Notes: generated by a model not told the origin, from the sequence alone. Positions 35,451-44,542 are shown, counted from the first letter of the stretch. The stretch is DNA of 64,000 nucleotides from Haloimpatiens lingqiaonensis (GCF_044502415.1 NZ_CP172402.1), one strand, 5' to 3'. Made by a program: numbers and translations.

Positions 35451-35539
35451 TTATATAAACATAGAAGATCTTATAATAAAAATACTTTTATTATTTTAGT
35501 AAGACTTTATTTTATGTAAATATTAGAGGAGGTGTAGAG

Positions 35540-35656
35540 ATGGACTTAAAAGTTAGTTTCTGTATGCAAGATTATCTTGCTATAGTTCAAAACGTAACAT
35601 TCAATTTGGGACACTTTAGGGAAAGTGCGTCCAAAATCGAATATTATGTAAACTAA
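35540..35656 (+). CDS. Small ORF, 38 aa, strong ribosome site
   Basis: ATG 35540 is preceded by AGAGGAGGTGTAGAG. The product reads MDLKVSFCMQDYLAIVQNVT, then NLGHFRESASKIEYYVN. Not recognised. Part of the DNA (CAAAATCGAATATT ... AAGTAGCATC) resembles the left leader of the IS at 23084 (CAAAATGTCGAATATTTAAGTAGCACC), so it may be a gene cut short by an old insertion. A terminator follows at 35713. Confidence 0.4.
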   Translation: MDLKVSFCMQDYLAIVQNVTFNLGHFRESASKIEYYVN

Positions 35657-35712
35657 CTTTAAGTAGCATCTTTATACTTTTTTCGGTTGAAATATATTAT
35701 TATAACCCCATT

Positions 35713-35747
35713 AAACCTAAGTAGAAAGACTCTGCTTAGGTTTTTTT
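35713..35747 (+). terminator. Intrinsic terminator
   Basis: AAACCTAAG/CTTAGGTTT around a 14-base loop, then TTTTTGT. Confidence 0.8.
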
Positions 35748-35822
35748 GTACGCACTAGGGCTGGGTGGGCTAATGTAACACTTTCAGTAAAATTTTAATG
35801 CGTTATTATGGAGGTTTTTAAA

Positions 35823-37013
35823 ATGAATTATAAAAGAAATTTACGAAAAAATATAAATTTAAATTATCTGTTTATTTTTTTAAATAGGCTAGACTTAACT
35901 CAAGGAGTATGGATGATATATCTAGCTAGTAGAGGGTTATCCCTTGCTAAACTTGGCTTGCTAGAAGGCATATTCCACATAACATCCTTCCTTATGGAAG
36001 TGCCTACAGGTGCTGTTGCAGATATTTACGGAAGAAAAGCCAGCAGAACCTTAGGAAGAGTATTTTGCATTATAAGCAATATTTTATTAATTTTCTCTAC
36101 TAACTTTTATCTGTTTGCCCTTTCTTTTGCCATACTTGCCATATCCTATAACTTAGAATCTGGCGCTGGCGAAGCTCTTCTTTACGATTCTCTTAAAGAG
36201 TTAGGAGAAGAAAAACACTATATGAAAATAAATGGCTTCAATGAAATGATATTAGAGATAAGTTGTATATTTGCCCTCATGTTAGGAGGTTTCTTAGCTC
36301 ATAAAAACTACCTATGGCCTTTTGCCTTAAGTGCAGTTTTTGCAGGAATAGCTCTTTTCGAATCAACGTTTTTTCAAGAACCTAGTTTAGGTAAAAACAA
36401 AAGCTTAGATAGTCTACATCCTCTTAAAGTTTTTAAAAATCAAACTTTAAATAGTTTTAAAATAGTAAAAAGCACTAAAAAAATATCCTTACTTATTATA
36501 TTTGCAGAAGTTATGTCAGTGTTCGGAACTAGTCTATTCTACTATTTGCAAAACTACTGGAAAGGTAACGGCTTAAATGAATTTAAAATAGGAACTATAT
36601 TTGCCATTTCCTCATTAATAAATGCCTTTATAGCTCCTAATGTTCATAAAATCGAAAAGCTTTTTAAAGAACGTGCCTTATTAATTTTTTTACCTATAAC
36701 CACATGTATTTGTATATGGTGTATAGCTTTCACAAACTATTCCTATGTATTTTTCATAGCTATAGAAATACTACAAACCATAATGTATATTGTAACCAGT
36801 AATTATTTAAACAAACTTATCCTCAGCGAAAATAGAGCAACCATTCTGTCTTTTCAAAGCATGGTGTTTAGCTTTTTTATGATATTTCTATTCCCTCTCA
36901 TAGGGAAAATAGGCGATCTATTTACTCTAAACACTGCTTTTAAGTTCCTAGGAATTGCCTCTGGAATTTTTGCTATACTCAACGTTTTTATAATCTGCTC
37001 CAAAGATAACTAA
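35823..37013 (+). CDS. MFS transporter
   Basis: 396 residues from ATG 35823 (GGAGG 8 bases upstream). About 12 membrane segments. The loop 2-3 MFS signature is EVPTGAVADIYGRKASRTLGR, with LDLTQGVWMIYLASRGLSLA before it. Resembles drug/metabolite-type MFS proteins found singly in Clostridia; substrate not predictable. Followed directly by a CTAGGGGG-type repeat and the second mosaic. Confidence 0.87.
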   Translation: MNYKRNLRKNINLNYLFIFLNRLDLTQGVWMIYLASRGLSLAKLGLLEGIFHITSFLMEVPTGAVADIYGRKASRTLGRVFCIISNILLIFSTNFYLFALSFAILAISYNLESGAGEALLYDSLKELGEEKHYMKINGFNEMILEISCIFALMLGGFLAHKNYLWPFALSAVFAGIALFESTFFQEPSLGKNKSLDSLHPLKVFKNQTLNSFKIVKSTKKISLLIIFAEVMSVFGTSLFYYLQNYWKGNGLNEFKIGTIFAISSLINAFIAPNVHKIEKLFKERALLIFLPITTCICIWCIAFTNYSYVFFIAIEILQTIMYIVTSNYLNKLILSENRATILSFQSMVFSFFMIFLFPLIGKIGDLFTLNTAFKFLGIASGIFAILNVFIICSKDN

Positions 37014-38359
37014 AAAAATTGTGACGGGGCCAAAATTAGAGGGCTAGGGGGCTAGGGGGCTAGTGAAGGATAATTTTTCTTCATTGCATTACGAAAAACT
37101 TTAGAATATAAAAAAGATAGCTAACACAATTTCACAACGTGAAATTGTGTTAGCTATCTTTTGGGATTAACTTAAATCTTTTATTGGCGATAGCCAGCTT
37201 TAATATATAAATAATAAATAATAAATATCAAATATCAATTAATGAGGATTTTTTTTATTTTATTTAGAAAATCTTTAATTTATAAAAAGGGAACGTTTAT
37301 AATCTTTTTTAGGCGTAGCCTTTCGAAAGTTATAGGATACTTATTAAAATAAAATAGTAACTAAAATTCGATTCATTTTGCCGTAAGGCAATTGTTTGTA
37401 TAAATCTTAATTTGTAGGAGAGAAAAGGTAAGAAGTAGGTAAGAGGTAAAAAGTAAGAAGTAATAGTTAAGGATAAAACTCAAGGAGTTTTTTATAATTA
37501 ATTTGTGAATAAGTAAAAGATAATAGTTCTTCAAAAATTCAGCAAAGATAAATTTTTGAAGAACTATTGCTTAAAGGGCTGATAAGCCCGCAGGCCGATA
37601 GGTCGCAAAAATAGCTATGCTTTCACTTAACCCATAAAACCGTAATAACCTTAATAAATAATTTCAAATTGCATTTTTATTTTAAGCTTTAACTAAAAAT
37701 AGATTATCCTAACTATTTTCTATAATAAGTCTTTTATTATAAATCAGCGGGCTACGCCAAAAGAACTTTTTAAGTGCTCAACTTCTGACTTTTTTACCTA
37801 TTGGCTTGTTTTATTATTATATTTATTTAATTAGAGATTTTCCATAACATAGTGGAGGAAAATCTTCATTCACTATTAATTATTACTTTTTACCTCTTAC
37901 TTAATTCTTACTTCCTCCATAAATTCTAATTTAAGAAATTCCATAGGAATTTCAACATTAATTGATATTTGATATTTAATATTTGATATTTAATATTTAA
38001 TATTTCTATATTTCTATATTTTCGCTGGCTGCCGCCAATAAAAGATTTTTTAAGCCCTTAAAAAGAAAAGGTATAACCACTTCATTTAATGAATCAATTA
38101 TACCTTTTCACACTATCCCATTGTTCATATTCAATAAAAGATTTTCCGCAACGCAGTGGAGGAAAATCCGTCCTTTCCTAGTACCCAGTACCCAGTACCT
38201 AGTACCTAATCTTTTACTTCTTACTTAATTGTCCATTGTCCATTTTCAATTGTCAATTGTCCCTTGTCCCTTAGTTCTTAGCGTACTGTTCACAGTCCAA
38301 AATTTCAATTTTATCACGGAATTAAAGGCAGCTTTTTCCTACGGCACTTACTTCACAAT
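37014..38359. repeat. Mosaic block, copy 2 (uninterrupted)
   Basis: About 1.3 kb without genes. In order: AGGGGGCTAGGGGGCTAG repeat (37040-37062); hairpin AAGATAGCTAACACAATTTC.../complement with 22 paired bases (37112-37160); TTAAATCTTTTATTGGCGA; AAATATCAAATATC; GGTAAGAAGTAGGTAAG repeats (37428-37465); hairpin AATAGTTCTTCAAAAATT/complement (37524-37568); GGCGGGCTACGCC-like; CCATAGGAATTTC; CGCCAATAAAAGATTTTTTAA; GTGGAGGAAAATC; GTACCCAGTACC and CAATTGTCCATTGTCC repeats; and half of family D. Most modules recur at 22953-25317. Confidence 0.75.
38272..38338. repeat. Family D, right half only
   Basis: Matches the right arm of 25085-25317, including the internal loop CTTAGCGTACTGTTC and AGTCCAAAATTTCAATTTTA. 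The left arm is missing, replaced by CAATTGTCCATTG-type repeats. Confidence 0.75.
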
Positions 38360-39292
38360 CTATATTAATAGTTCACTAAGGTTAGTGCCTGCTTCCTTTT
38401 CTGCATCACTTAATATTCCCCTTGCTATTTCTCTAAATTTCCTATAGTCATCATTGAGCTTTTCTAAATACAAATCAAACTGATTTCCATTTCCCCCTAC
38501 GCTATTCATAAGATCCGCTCCTTTTTTCAGGTTATCCATGTAATTATCTCTAAAGTTTTTATCATCCCTTAAAGATTTTAGAAAATTTACATTAGATTCT
38601 TTTAGTTCTTTTATAGTATTTTCATCTTTAGCCAATACGTTTTTCACAAATTCATTTTTAGCTTTTATAAACTCATCTAAAGCTTCCTGTCCCATGGTAT
38701 CTATCATTTTAATAAATGGATGGCCTTCCTCTGCTTCTTCTAGGTTATCCAAAAATTCCACCATATCCAACCATGTTTTTCTCTTCTCTTCACTATCTAT
38801 ATATATATCTAAAAATGCTCCGTAATTTGCCACAAACATTTTGCCAAAGCTACCAGGGAAGGTTCTCATAATACTTTTGCCTATATACTCCTTTTTGTCT
38901 TCTATAGAAAGCTCCAAACTCTTATTTAATTTATTTATACTACAACCCACCTCTTCAATATTTTTATAATCACAAAATTCTTTTTCTAAAAAATTTTGTA
39001 CAACACTCTTGGTGTTCTCAAGATTTGTTATTTCACTTTGTATTTTTTCCAACTTTTCCTTCATAACCTCTGGAATTGTTTTAACTCCATCTATGACATT
39101 TTTTATATTTTTTGTACTAATATCTAGATTTCTTAATGCTCCAATTAAATTCAATTTGATGATATCTTCTTTATCAAATTCCCTATAATTATTTTCTGGA
39201 TTTTTCTCAGGACATATAAGTCCCTCACTCTCATAATACTTTATAGCTTTCTTAGTTAATCCCGTCCTTTGAGATGCTTCCTTAATATTCAT
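38360..39292 (-). CDS. MerR-family transcriptional regulator
   Basis: 310 residues. MerR winged helix at the start (MNIKEASQRTGLTKKAIKYY, ESEGLICPEKNPENNYREFD), a coiled-coil dimerisation helix (about 75-110) and a roughly 200-residue helical effector domain (PFIKMIDTMGQEALDEFIKA). No metal-binding cysteine cluster, so a small-molecule or protein effector is likely. It has no adjacent target gene. Upstream is the large RNA region at 39433-40062. Confidence 0.87.
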   Translation of the reverse strand: MNIKEASQRTGLTKKAIKYYESEGLICPEKNPENNYREFDKEDIIKLNLIGALRNLDISTKNIKNVIDGVKTIPEVMKEKLEKIQSEITNLENTKSVVQNFLEKEFCDYKNIEEVGCSINKLNKSLELSIEDKKEYIGKSIMRTFPGSFGKMFVANYGAFLDIYIDSEEKRKTWLDMVEFLDNLEEAEEGHPFIKMIDTMGQEALDEFIKAKNEFVKNVLAKDENTIKELKESNVNFLKSLRDDKNFRDNYMDNLKKGADLMNSVGGNGNQFDLYLEKLNDDYRKFREIARGILSDAEKEAGTNLSELLI

Positions 39293-39432
39293 TTTTCTCC
39301 CTCCACACCTTATATATTTACATATGAATATGTTCTTTACATTTTACTCTGCTAGCAGTTTCAAATAATTCTATACTTGCATATTCCTATGTTAAATATA
39401 CTATATTCCTATCTCCAAGGTGTAAGTCAATA

Positions 39433-40062
39433 CAAAAAATTAATAACCGATTCACATATGCCCTAATCATATATGAACCGGTTATTGAGTAGATCCTAAT
39501 TCTTTTATAAAACTTTCATCTATTATTTGAATTCTAAAACCTTCCTTTCCTTATAGTCTTCCTAATAGTCTTCCTAGAAAACTTTTCCTTGAAGCTATTT
39601 GTTAAACTAAAATTTTAAATATATTGTTTTGTAACTTACTTACTAAATAACTTTTGAATTAACAATTCGAGAACTAATAATAGTATAGATTATTAACTAC
39701 CTAGTTATTTTTACCGTTTTTTACTTACTTTACTCTTAAATCTCTAAAACAACTTATCTCTATTTAATAAACTATTAAATTACTTATTATAAGGTTTAGA
39801 GATTTACACTAAATTTTTAGTTAATGAATATACAACCTTTAGGGATATTATAAGAATTAGGATCTACGAACTTAGAATAATGACTTTCCCACTGGTCTAT
39901 ACCTTCACTTTCTATAAATTAGTGTTTTGATTATATGAGGTAAATCAATTAGTTTTTTGGTGGTATCACTCCCTTCAATCACTCCCTATATTTTCTATCA
40001 CTCCATTTAACTTTTGGTATAATGGAGTTTTACTGGAGTAACTATTAGTTTGTTTTTGTTAA
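39433..40062 (-). ncRNA. Candidate ~630-nt structured non-coding RNA
   Basis: No ORF of note on either strand in a 1-kb gap. The minus strand has a consensus promoter (40067-40095) and ends in a strong terminator. Near the 5' end, three GGAGTGAT-like units occur (39985-40007 region), and ACTCCATT pairs with AATGGAGT. A 16-bp perfect long-range helix joins 39852-39867 and 39489-39504 (GTAGATCCTAATTCTT with its complement). Inside it are AAATCTCTAAA/TTTAGAGATTT (11 bp) enclosing ATTTAAT/ATTAAAT, AAATAACT/AGTTATTT, TTAATAAT/ATTATTAG, and purine-rich TAGGAAGACTAT repeats. Size and layout recall large ornate RNAs (ROOL, GOLLD, OLE), but I cannot assign a family. Confidence 0.6.
39434..39487 (-). 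terminator. Terminator of the large RNA
   Basis: On the minus strand AATAACCGGTTCATATATG pairs with CATATGTGAATCGGTTATT around a short loop, then AATTTTTTGT. It ends the RNA about 140 bases before the merR gene. Confidence 0.88.
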
Positions 40063-40066
40063 TATA

Positions 40067-40095
40067 ATAATACAATATTCTGATAACTTTGTCAA
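40067..40095 (-). promoter_or_regulatory. Promoter of the large RNA
   Basis: Minus-strand -35 TTGACA (40090-40095), 17-base spacer, -10 TATTAT (40067-40072). Confidence 0.82.
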
Positions 40096-40164
40096 CGGAT
40101 TTCGATAAAAATTTTAAGAATTTTTTGCATATTGAAATACTTTATTATTTATCTTTCATTTTGA

Positions 40165-40211
40165 AAGTCTGCAAACTAAGAATGTTCTTATAATCCCTAT
40201 CTTGCAGACTT
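40165..40211 (-). terminator. Possible terminator of metNIQ
   Basis: AAGTCTGCAA/TTGCAGACTT, a 10-bp stem with a 27-base loop, about 105 bases after metQ. The T run after it is weak. Confidence 0.45.
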
Positions 40212-40316
40212 ATCTTAACCCTATGCTATTGTTATATACTCTAGTTTATTAATAACTTTCATTATTTTTTCTTTGTTAAAGTATTTAATATTAATAGATT
40301 TCCTTTTGTTACAATT

Positions 40317-41141
40317 CTAAAAAGCTGGTACTATGCTTCCATTGTACTTTTCTTCTATGAATTTCTTAATTTCTGGGGAAGTTAAAACCTTTGATAGAAC
40401 TTTTATATATTCCTTGTTCTTATCTTCTTTTTTAACAGCTATTATGTTTGCATAAGGTGAATCCTTATCTTCAAGTAATAAAGCATCTTTTGTTGGATTT
40501 AGTTTTGCTTCGATGGCAAAATTAGTGTTTATAACTGCAGCATCTACATCTGAAAGTATTCTTGGAAGCTGTGGTGCATCTACTTCTGTTATTTTTAGAT
40601 TCTTTTTATTTTCTGTAATATCTAATTTAGAAATAACTTCTCCATCTTTAACCTTTATAAGTCCAGCACTTTGTAAAACTTTAAGAGCTCTTGAGCCATT
40701 AGTTGGATCATTTGGAACAGCTATTTCCGCACCATCTTTGATCTCTTTTATATCCTTTAATTTATTTGAATATACTCCCATAGGTTCAATATGAACTTTT
40801 ACAGTATAGTCTAAATCTAGTTTCTTTTCCTCTACAGTCTTATTTAAAAATGGAACGTGTTGAAAGAAATTAGCATCTAATTGTCCTTCTGCAAGAGCTA
40901 TATTTGGTGTTTGATAGTCTGTAAATTCTACTATCTTTAAAGTATACCCCTGTTTTTTTATTAATTCCCCAGCCTTCTCTAATATTTCTCTATGAGGTAC
41001 TGGTGATGCCCCAACTATTATTTCTTTTTTATCCTTTCCATCTGCTGAACTACTTTTGACTCCTTCTGTTTTTCCCCCACAACCTATTATTGCTGTACTT
41101 AAAAATAAAACTCCTAACAATGCACATATTTTCTTTTTCAT
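40317..41141 (-). CDS. metQ: Methionine ABC transporter, substrate-binding lipoprotein
   Basis: 274 residues. Lipoprotein signal with lipobox IIGC (Cys21), then the NlpA/MetQ fold: IIVGASPVPHREILEKAGEL, the VEFTDYQTPNIALAEGQLDA segment, VPNDPTNGSRALKVLQ and INTNFAIEAKLNPTKDALL. Binds methionine outside the membrane and delivers it to MetI. Last gene of the metNIQ operon, 80 bases after metI. Confidence 0.95.
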   Translation of the reverse strand: MKKKICALLGVLFLSTAIIGCGGKTEGVKSSSADGKDKKEIIVGASPVPHREILEKAGELIKKQGYTLKIVEFTDYQTPNIALAEGQLDANFFQHVPFLNKTVEEKKLDLDYTVKVHIEPMGVYSNKLKDIKEIKDGAEIAVPNDPTNGSRALKVLQSAGLIKVKDGEVISKLDITENKKNLKITEVDAPQLPRILSDVDAAVINTNFAIEAKLNPTKDALLLEDKDSPYANIIAVKKEDKNKEYIKVLSKVLTSPEIKKFIEEKYNGSIVPAF

Positions 41142-41222
41142 TTTAAAATTCCTCCCTTTTATTTATCTAAAATTTATTATCTATAGTTAAACCATTCAAC
41201 TGCTACTCGTTTCGGCAGTAGT

Positions 41223-41864
41223 TTACTTGCTAAGCCTTTTATATGCAATGTCACCAACTCCTTGAATTAACTGCACAAGAACCACCAATATTATTATGGT
41301 ATACACCATCACTGGAGTATTAAATCTGTAATAACCATACTTTATAGCTACATCACCTAATCCACCAGCACCTACAACTCCCGCCATAGCTGAATATCCA
41401 ATTAAATTTATTATTGTTAAAGTTATTCCCCTAACCATTGATGGAAAGGCTTCTGGAAATATTACCTTAACTAATATTTGAAAAGTATTAGCTCCTAAAG
41501 ACTTAGCCGCTTCTATAAGTCCATGCTCCACTTCCTTTAAAGAAGATTCTATAACCCTTGCTGCAAAGGGGAATGCCCCTATAGTAAGTGGCACCACTGC
41601 TGCTGTTCTTCCTATGCTTTTGCCTACCATTGCCTTAGTAAGAGGAATAACTGCTATCATAAGTATTATGAATGGAAAAGATCTTAGTATATTTATAAAT
41701 CCATCTACTATACGGTAAATAAATTTATTAGCCTTAAGTCCCTTTTCCTCAGTTGTAACCAAAACCACCGCAAATATTAGCCCTATTATAAGTGCAAAAA
41801 TTGTTGAGTAAAATACCATGTATATTGTGTCTTTTAATGCTGGAATAAAAACCTCATTAATCAA
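41223..41864 (-). CDS. metI: Methionine ABC transporter permease
   Basis: 213 residues, five membrane segments. Carries the permease-ATPase contact loop AAKSLGANTFQILVKVIFPEA and RSFPFIILMIAVIPLTK, both typical of MetI. Starts immediately after the metN stop, so translation is likely coupled. Confidence 0.95.
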   Translation of the reverse strand: MINEVFIPALKDTIYMVFYSTIFALIIGLIFAVVLVTTEEKGLKANKFIYRIVDGFINILRSFPFIILMIAVIPLTKAMVGKSIGRTAAVVPLTIGAFPFAARVIESSLKEVEHGLIEAAKSLGANTFQILVKVIFPEAFPSMVRGITLTIINLIGYSAMAGVVGAGGLGDVAIKYGYYRFNTPVMVYTIIILVVLVQLIQGVGDIAYKRLSK

Positions 41865-42848
41865 TTAAACCACTTCCCATCCTATATTTTTTGAATCTAA
41901 ATAAGCACATATATCTTGTTTATGTTCTTTGTTTACATTTATAATTAAGCTTCCTAAAACTTCTTGTCTAAAGTTTTCTAGCTTTCCCCATACTATAGAA
42001 AAATCTATCTGAAGTTCCCTAGCCATGGAAGTAATTATAGACTGATTGCTTACTTTTGAAGGGAAGAAAATCTTTATATTAATTCCCTGCTCTGGCAAAA
42101 GCTCGTCCCCACATAATAAATCCTTTAATTCTCCTTCAGGAGTTAAAAATAATTCCTTAACTAAACCAGAGTCCTTTATTTCCCCATCTTTCATAAGCAC
42201 AATCCTATTGCACACCTGCTTTATCACTTCCATCTGGTGTGTAACTATGACCACTGTTATGCCAAGCTTCTCACTTATTTCCTTTATAAGATTTAATATT
42301 GAATTGGTAGTTTGAGGATCCAATGCTGAAGTAGCTTCGTCACATAATAATATTTTTGGCTCCAAAGCCAGCGCCCTAGCAATGGCTACCCTCTGCTTTT
42401 GCCCACCGCTTAATTCCTTAGGCTTACTTTTAGCCTTATTCTCAAGGCCTACGAGTTCTAAAAGTTCTTTAACTTTTTTATCAATATATGCCTTGTCCTT
42501 TTTCCAAACCTTAAGTGGAAGAGCCACATTATGATATACACTTTTGGAATTCAATAAATTAAAATTTTGAAATATCATGCCCATATCTTTTCTTAAATTC
42601 CTCATTTTTTTGCCATTTAAATTTGCTACCTCATCTCCCATTACCTTAATGCTGCCCTCATCATAGCTCTCTAAACCATTTAAGCATCTAAGCAAAGTGG
42701 ACTTACCAGCTCCACTATGTCCTATAATTCCAAAAATCTCACCACTATTTACATTTAGACTTACATTTTTAAGCACTTTAGAATCTCCAAAGCTCTTATT
42801 AACATTAGTAACCTCTATGATACTTGATCTTTCACAGTTATTTTCCAT
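41865..42848 (-). CDS. metN: Methionine ABC transporter ATPase
   Basis: 327 residues. Walker A GHSGAGKST, Q-loop MIFQNFNLL, signature LSGGQKQRVAIARAL, Walker B ILLCDEATSALDP and H-loop VTHQM. The C-terminal NIL domain (from about residue 250) senses methionine for trans-inhibition. First gene of the operon, behind two SAM riboswitches in series. The ATP-binding core is complete. Confidence 0.96.
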   Translation of the reverse strand: MENNCERSSIIEVTNVNKSFGDSKVLKNVSLNVNSGEIFGIIGHSGAGKSTLLRCLNGLESYDEGSIKVMGDEVANLNGKKMRNLRKDMGMIFQNFNLLNSKSVYHNVALPLKVWKKDKAYIDKKVKELLELVGLENKAKSKPKELSGGQKQRVAIARALALEPKILLCDEATSALDPQTTNSILNLIKEISEKLGITVVIVTHQMEVIKQVCNRIVLMKDGEIKDSGLVKELFLTPEGELKDLLCGDELLPEQGINIKIFFPSKVSNQSIITSMARELQIDFSIVWGKLENFRQEVLGSLIINVNKEHKQDICAYLDSKNIGWEVV

Positions 42849-42930
42849 TTCTTCTCCTCCTACCTCATATAATAAGTTAAATCAACTTCAAAACTGGAAT
42901 ATTATTTCCAAAGAAATATTTAATGTATAA

Positions 42931-42958
42931 GAAAAGGCCCGAGAATATCTCGAGCCTT
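42931..42958 (-). terminator. Expression platform terminator of SAM riboswitch 2
   Basis: AAGGCTCGAGA/TCTCGGGCCTT followed by TTCTTAT on the minus strand, 80 bases before metN. Confidence 0.88.
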
Positions 42959-43066
42959 GAAATATCCTCATCTTTCGGCAATGCCGCTGGATTTAGCACC
43001 TTTACTGCTTCTGCAGTATGGTTGCTGAGCTTCATAGGGCCAGTCCCTCCACATCTCTTGATAAGT
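42955..43066 (-). promoter_or_regulatory. SAM-I riboswitch (S box), downstream copy
   Basis: Minus strand has the S-box core: CTTATCAAGAGATGTGGAGG, GACTGGCCCTATGAAGCTCA, GCAACC, AAGGTGCTAAATCC and GATGAGGA. Full aptamer, nearest to metN. SAM binding should favour the terminator and shut off methionine uptake. Confidence 0.95.
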
Positions 43067-43100
43067 TCCATATTAAATTTTTTAAACGAGCTGAATTATA

Positions 43101-43135
43101 AAAAAATTAAAAGCCTGAGGATATCCTCAGGCTAA
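43101..43135 (-). terminator. Expression platform terminator of SAM riboswitch 1
   Basis: AGCCTGAGGAT/ATCCTCAGGCT followed by TTTAATTTTTTT. The 5' arm (TGAGGAT) can alternatively pair with the aptamer's 3' strand region. Confidence 0.9.
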
Positions 43136-43143
43136 ACCTTCAA

Positions 43144-43253
43144 CGTATCCTCATCTTTCGGCAATTGCCGCTGGATTTAGCACCTTTACTACTTTTACAG
43201 TATGGTTGCTGAGCTTCATAGGGCCAGTCCCTCCGCATCTCTTGATAAGACTC
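43144..43253 (-). promoter_or_regulatory. SAM-I riboswitch (S box), upstream copy
   Basis: Same core as the downstream copy (CTTATCAAGAGATGCGGAGG, GACTGGCCCTATGAAGCTCA, GCAACC, AAGGTGCTAAATCC), with a different P3 stem. Each copy has its own terminator, so this is a genuine tandem riboswitch. Confidence 0.95.
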
Positions 43254-43280
43254 AATATTTATTTTTAAATGTTGTTTTAA

Positions 43281-43309
43281 ATTATATTAGCTTTTTTTTA
43301 TAATGTCAA
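43281..43309 (-). promoter_or_regulatory. metNIQ promoter
   Basis: Minus-strand -35 TTGACA (43304-43309), 17-base spacer, -10 TATAAT (43281-43286), about 30 bases before the first riboswitch. Confidence 0.85.
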
Positions 43310-43530
43310 CATATTTTTTGTGATGAAAGTAAATTTTATAATTAAGTATATAATAATATATTACACACAAATATAATTATGTAAACTCTTCTTATTTAAT
43401 AAACTTGCTTAATTAACTTACTTGTTTTATAGCAAAATGCCGTTTTTTATATAGGTATTAGTTCTGAATTTATACAAGACTTTTTGCTTGAAAATTGATA
43501 TAATCTTTTATGAAAAGTGAGGTGTTTTTT

Positions 43531-44397
43531 GTGAGTAATGTTGCAGGAAGTGGTTGTGATATATTAGTACCATTTAATGAGAGAAAACCACTTAAGGAAA
43601 TTGAAAGAAGTATTGTAAAAACATATAGAAAAAATATATGGTCTAAATTTATTAAGGCTATAAAGGATTATAAATTAGTGGAAGATGGAGATAGAATAGC
43701 TGTGGCCATTTCTGGTGGAAAAGACAGTTTATTAATGGCTAAATTATTTCAAGAACTTAAACGCCATGGTCAAATGAATTTTGAATTAGAATTCATCGCC
43801 ATGGACCCAGGTTATCATGAAGATGTTAAAAAATTACTAATAGACAATTGTGAATATCTAAATATTCCAGTTAACATATTTGACTCTGGTATATTTGAAA
43901 TAGTAGATACCATCGCTCAAGACTATCCTTGCTATATGTGTGCACGAATGAGAAGAGGTGCCTTATATTCAAAGGCAGAGGAACTAGGATGCAATAAATT
44001 AGCCCTTGGACATCACTTTGATGATGTTATAGAAACAACTCTTTTAAATGTATTATATTCTGGAAACTTTAAAACCATGCTTCCAAAATTAAAAGCCTCT
44101 AACTTTAAAGGCATTGATTTAATAAGACCTCTTTATTATATTAATGAACATCACATTGAGCGCTTTACCCAAAATGCAGGAATTTGGCCGCTTAATTGTG
44201 CATGTATGGTAGCCGCTAAAAAAATAGGAAATAAGCGTTATGAGATTAAAGATTTAATAAAACAAATGAAGCAAAACTTTAAAGATGTAGATAAATCTAT
44301 ATTCCGAGCTGCTCAAAATGTAAATATGGATTCTATTTTAGGCTGGGAAAAGGATGGAGAAAAGCACTCATATTTAGATTTCTATGATGAGAGGTAA
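43531..44397 (+). CDS. TtcA-like tRNA thiolation PP-loop ATPase
   Basis: About 288 residues from GTG 43531, with AGGTG 8 bases upstream; the ATG at 43510 lacks a site. PP-loop AVAISGGKDSLLMAKLFQEL, cysteine pairs in YPCYMCARMRRG and LNCACMV, and LGHHFDDVIETTLLN. Matches the TtcA/TtuA branch that binds an iron-sulfur cluster and thiolates tRNA (cytosine 32 in TtcA). Exact target uncertain. Single gene. Confidence 0.87.
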   Translation: MSNVAGSGCDILVPFNERKPLKEIERSIVKTYRKNIWSKFIKAIKDYKLVEDGDRIAVAISGGKDSLLMAKLFQELKRHGQMNFELEFIAMDPGYHEDVKKLLIDNCEYLNIPVNIFDSGIFEIVDTIAQDYPCYMCARMRRGALYSKAEELGCNKLALGHHFDDVIETTLLNVLYSGNFKTMLPKLKASNFKGIDLIRPLYYINEHHIERFTQNAGIWPLNCACMVAAKKIGNKRYEIKDLIKQMKQNFKDVDKSIFRAAQNVNMDSILGWEKDGEKHSYLDFYDER

Positions 44398-44542
44398 ATC
44401 TTCATTGTAAATTACCCCCAATTATAGAAAATGGGCTAGCTTCGCCCTTTCAGTTGAAATATTTTGCTTACATCCTTGGGTACAAGACCACGCGGTTTTA
44501 CGCAAAATTTATAAAAAACATATACTAATATTTCTATATAAA
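44398..44542. other. Non-coding stretch after the TtcA-like gene
   Basis: Contains GGGCTAGCTTCGCCC (a tight hairpin, 44432-44446) and CCTTGGGTACAAGACCACGCGG, locally GC-rich relative to the surroundings. A related phrase (GGTACAAGATTTTACG) is at 45318. It may be the end of a lost transposon; not resolved. Confidence 0.35.

Noticed and set aside
37428..38275. CRISPR-like array in the short repeats
   Set aside because: Units are 7-12 bases, degenerate and contiguous without regular spacers; no cas genes in the window.
39940..40010. T-box leader near GGTGGTATCACTCCC
   Set aside because: The plus-strand phrase resembles the T-box motif only in part (no TGGNACCGCG), faces away from any plus-strand gene, and lacks a specifier stem I can identify.
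42877..43135. Two open frames of about 64-70 codons upstream of metN
   Set aside because: They coincide with the SAM riboswitch aptamers and terminators, which explain the conservation.
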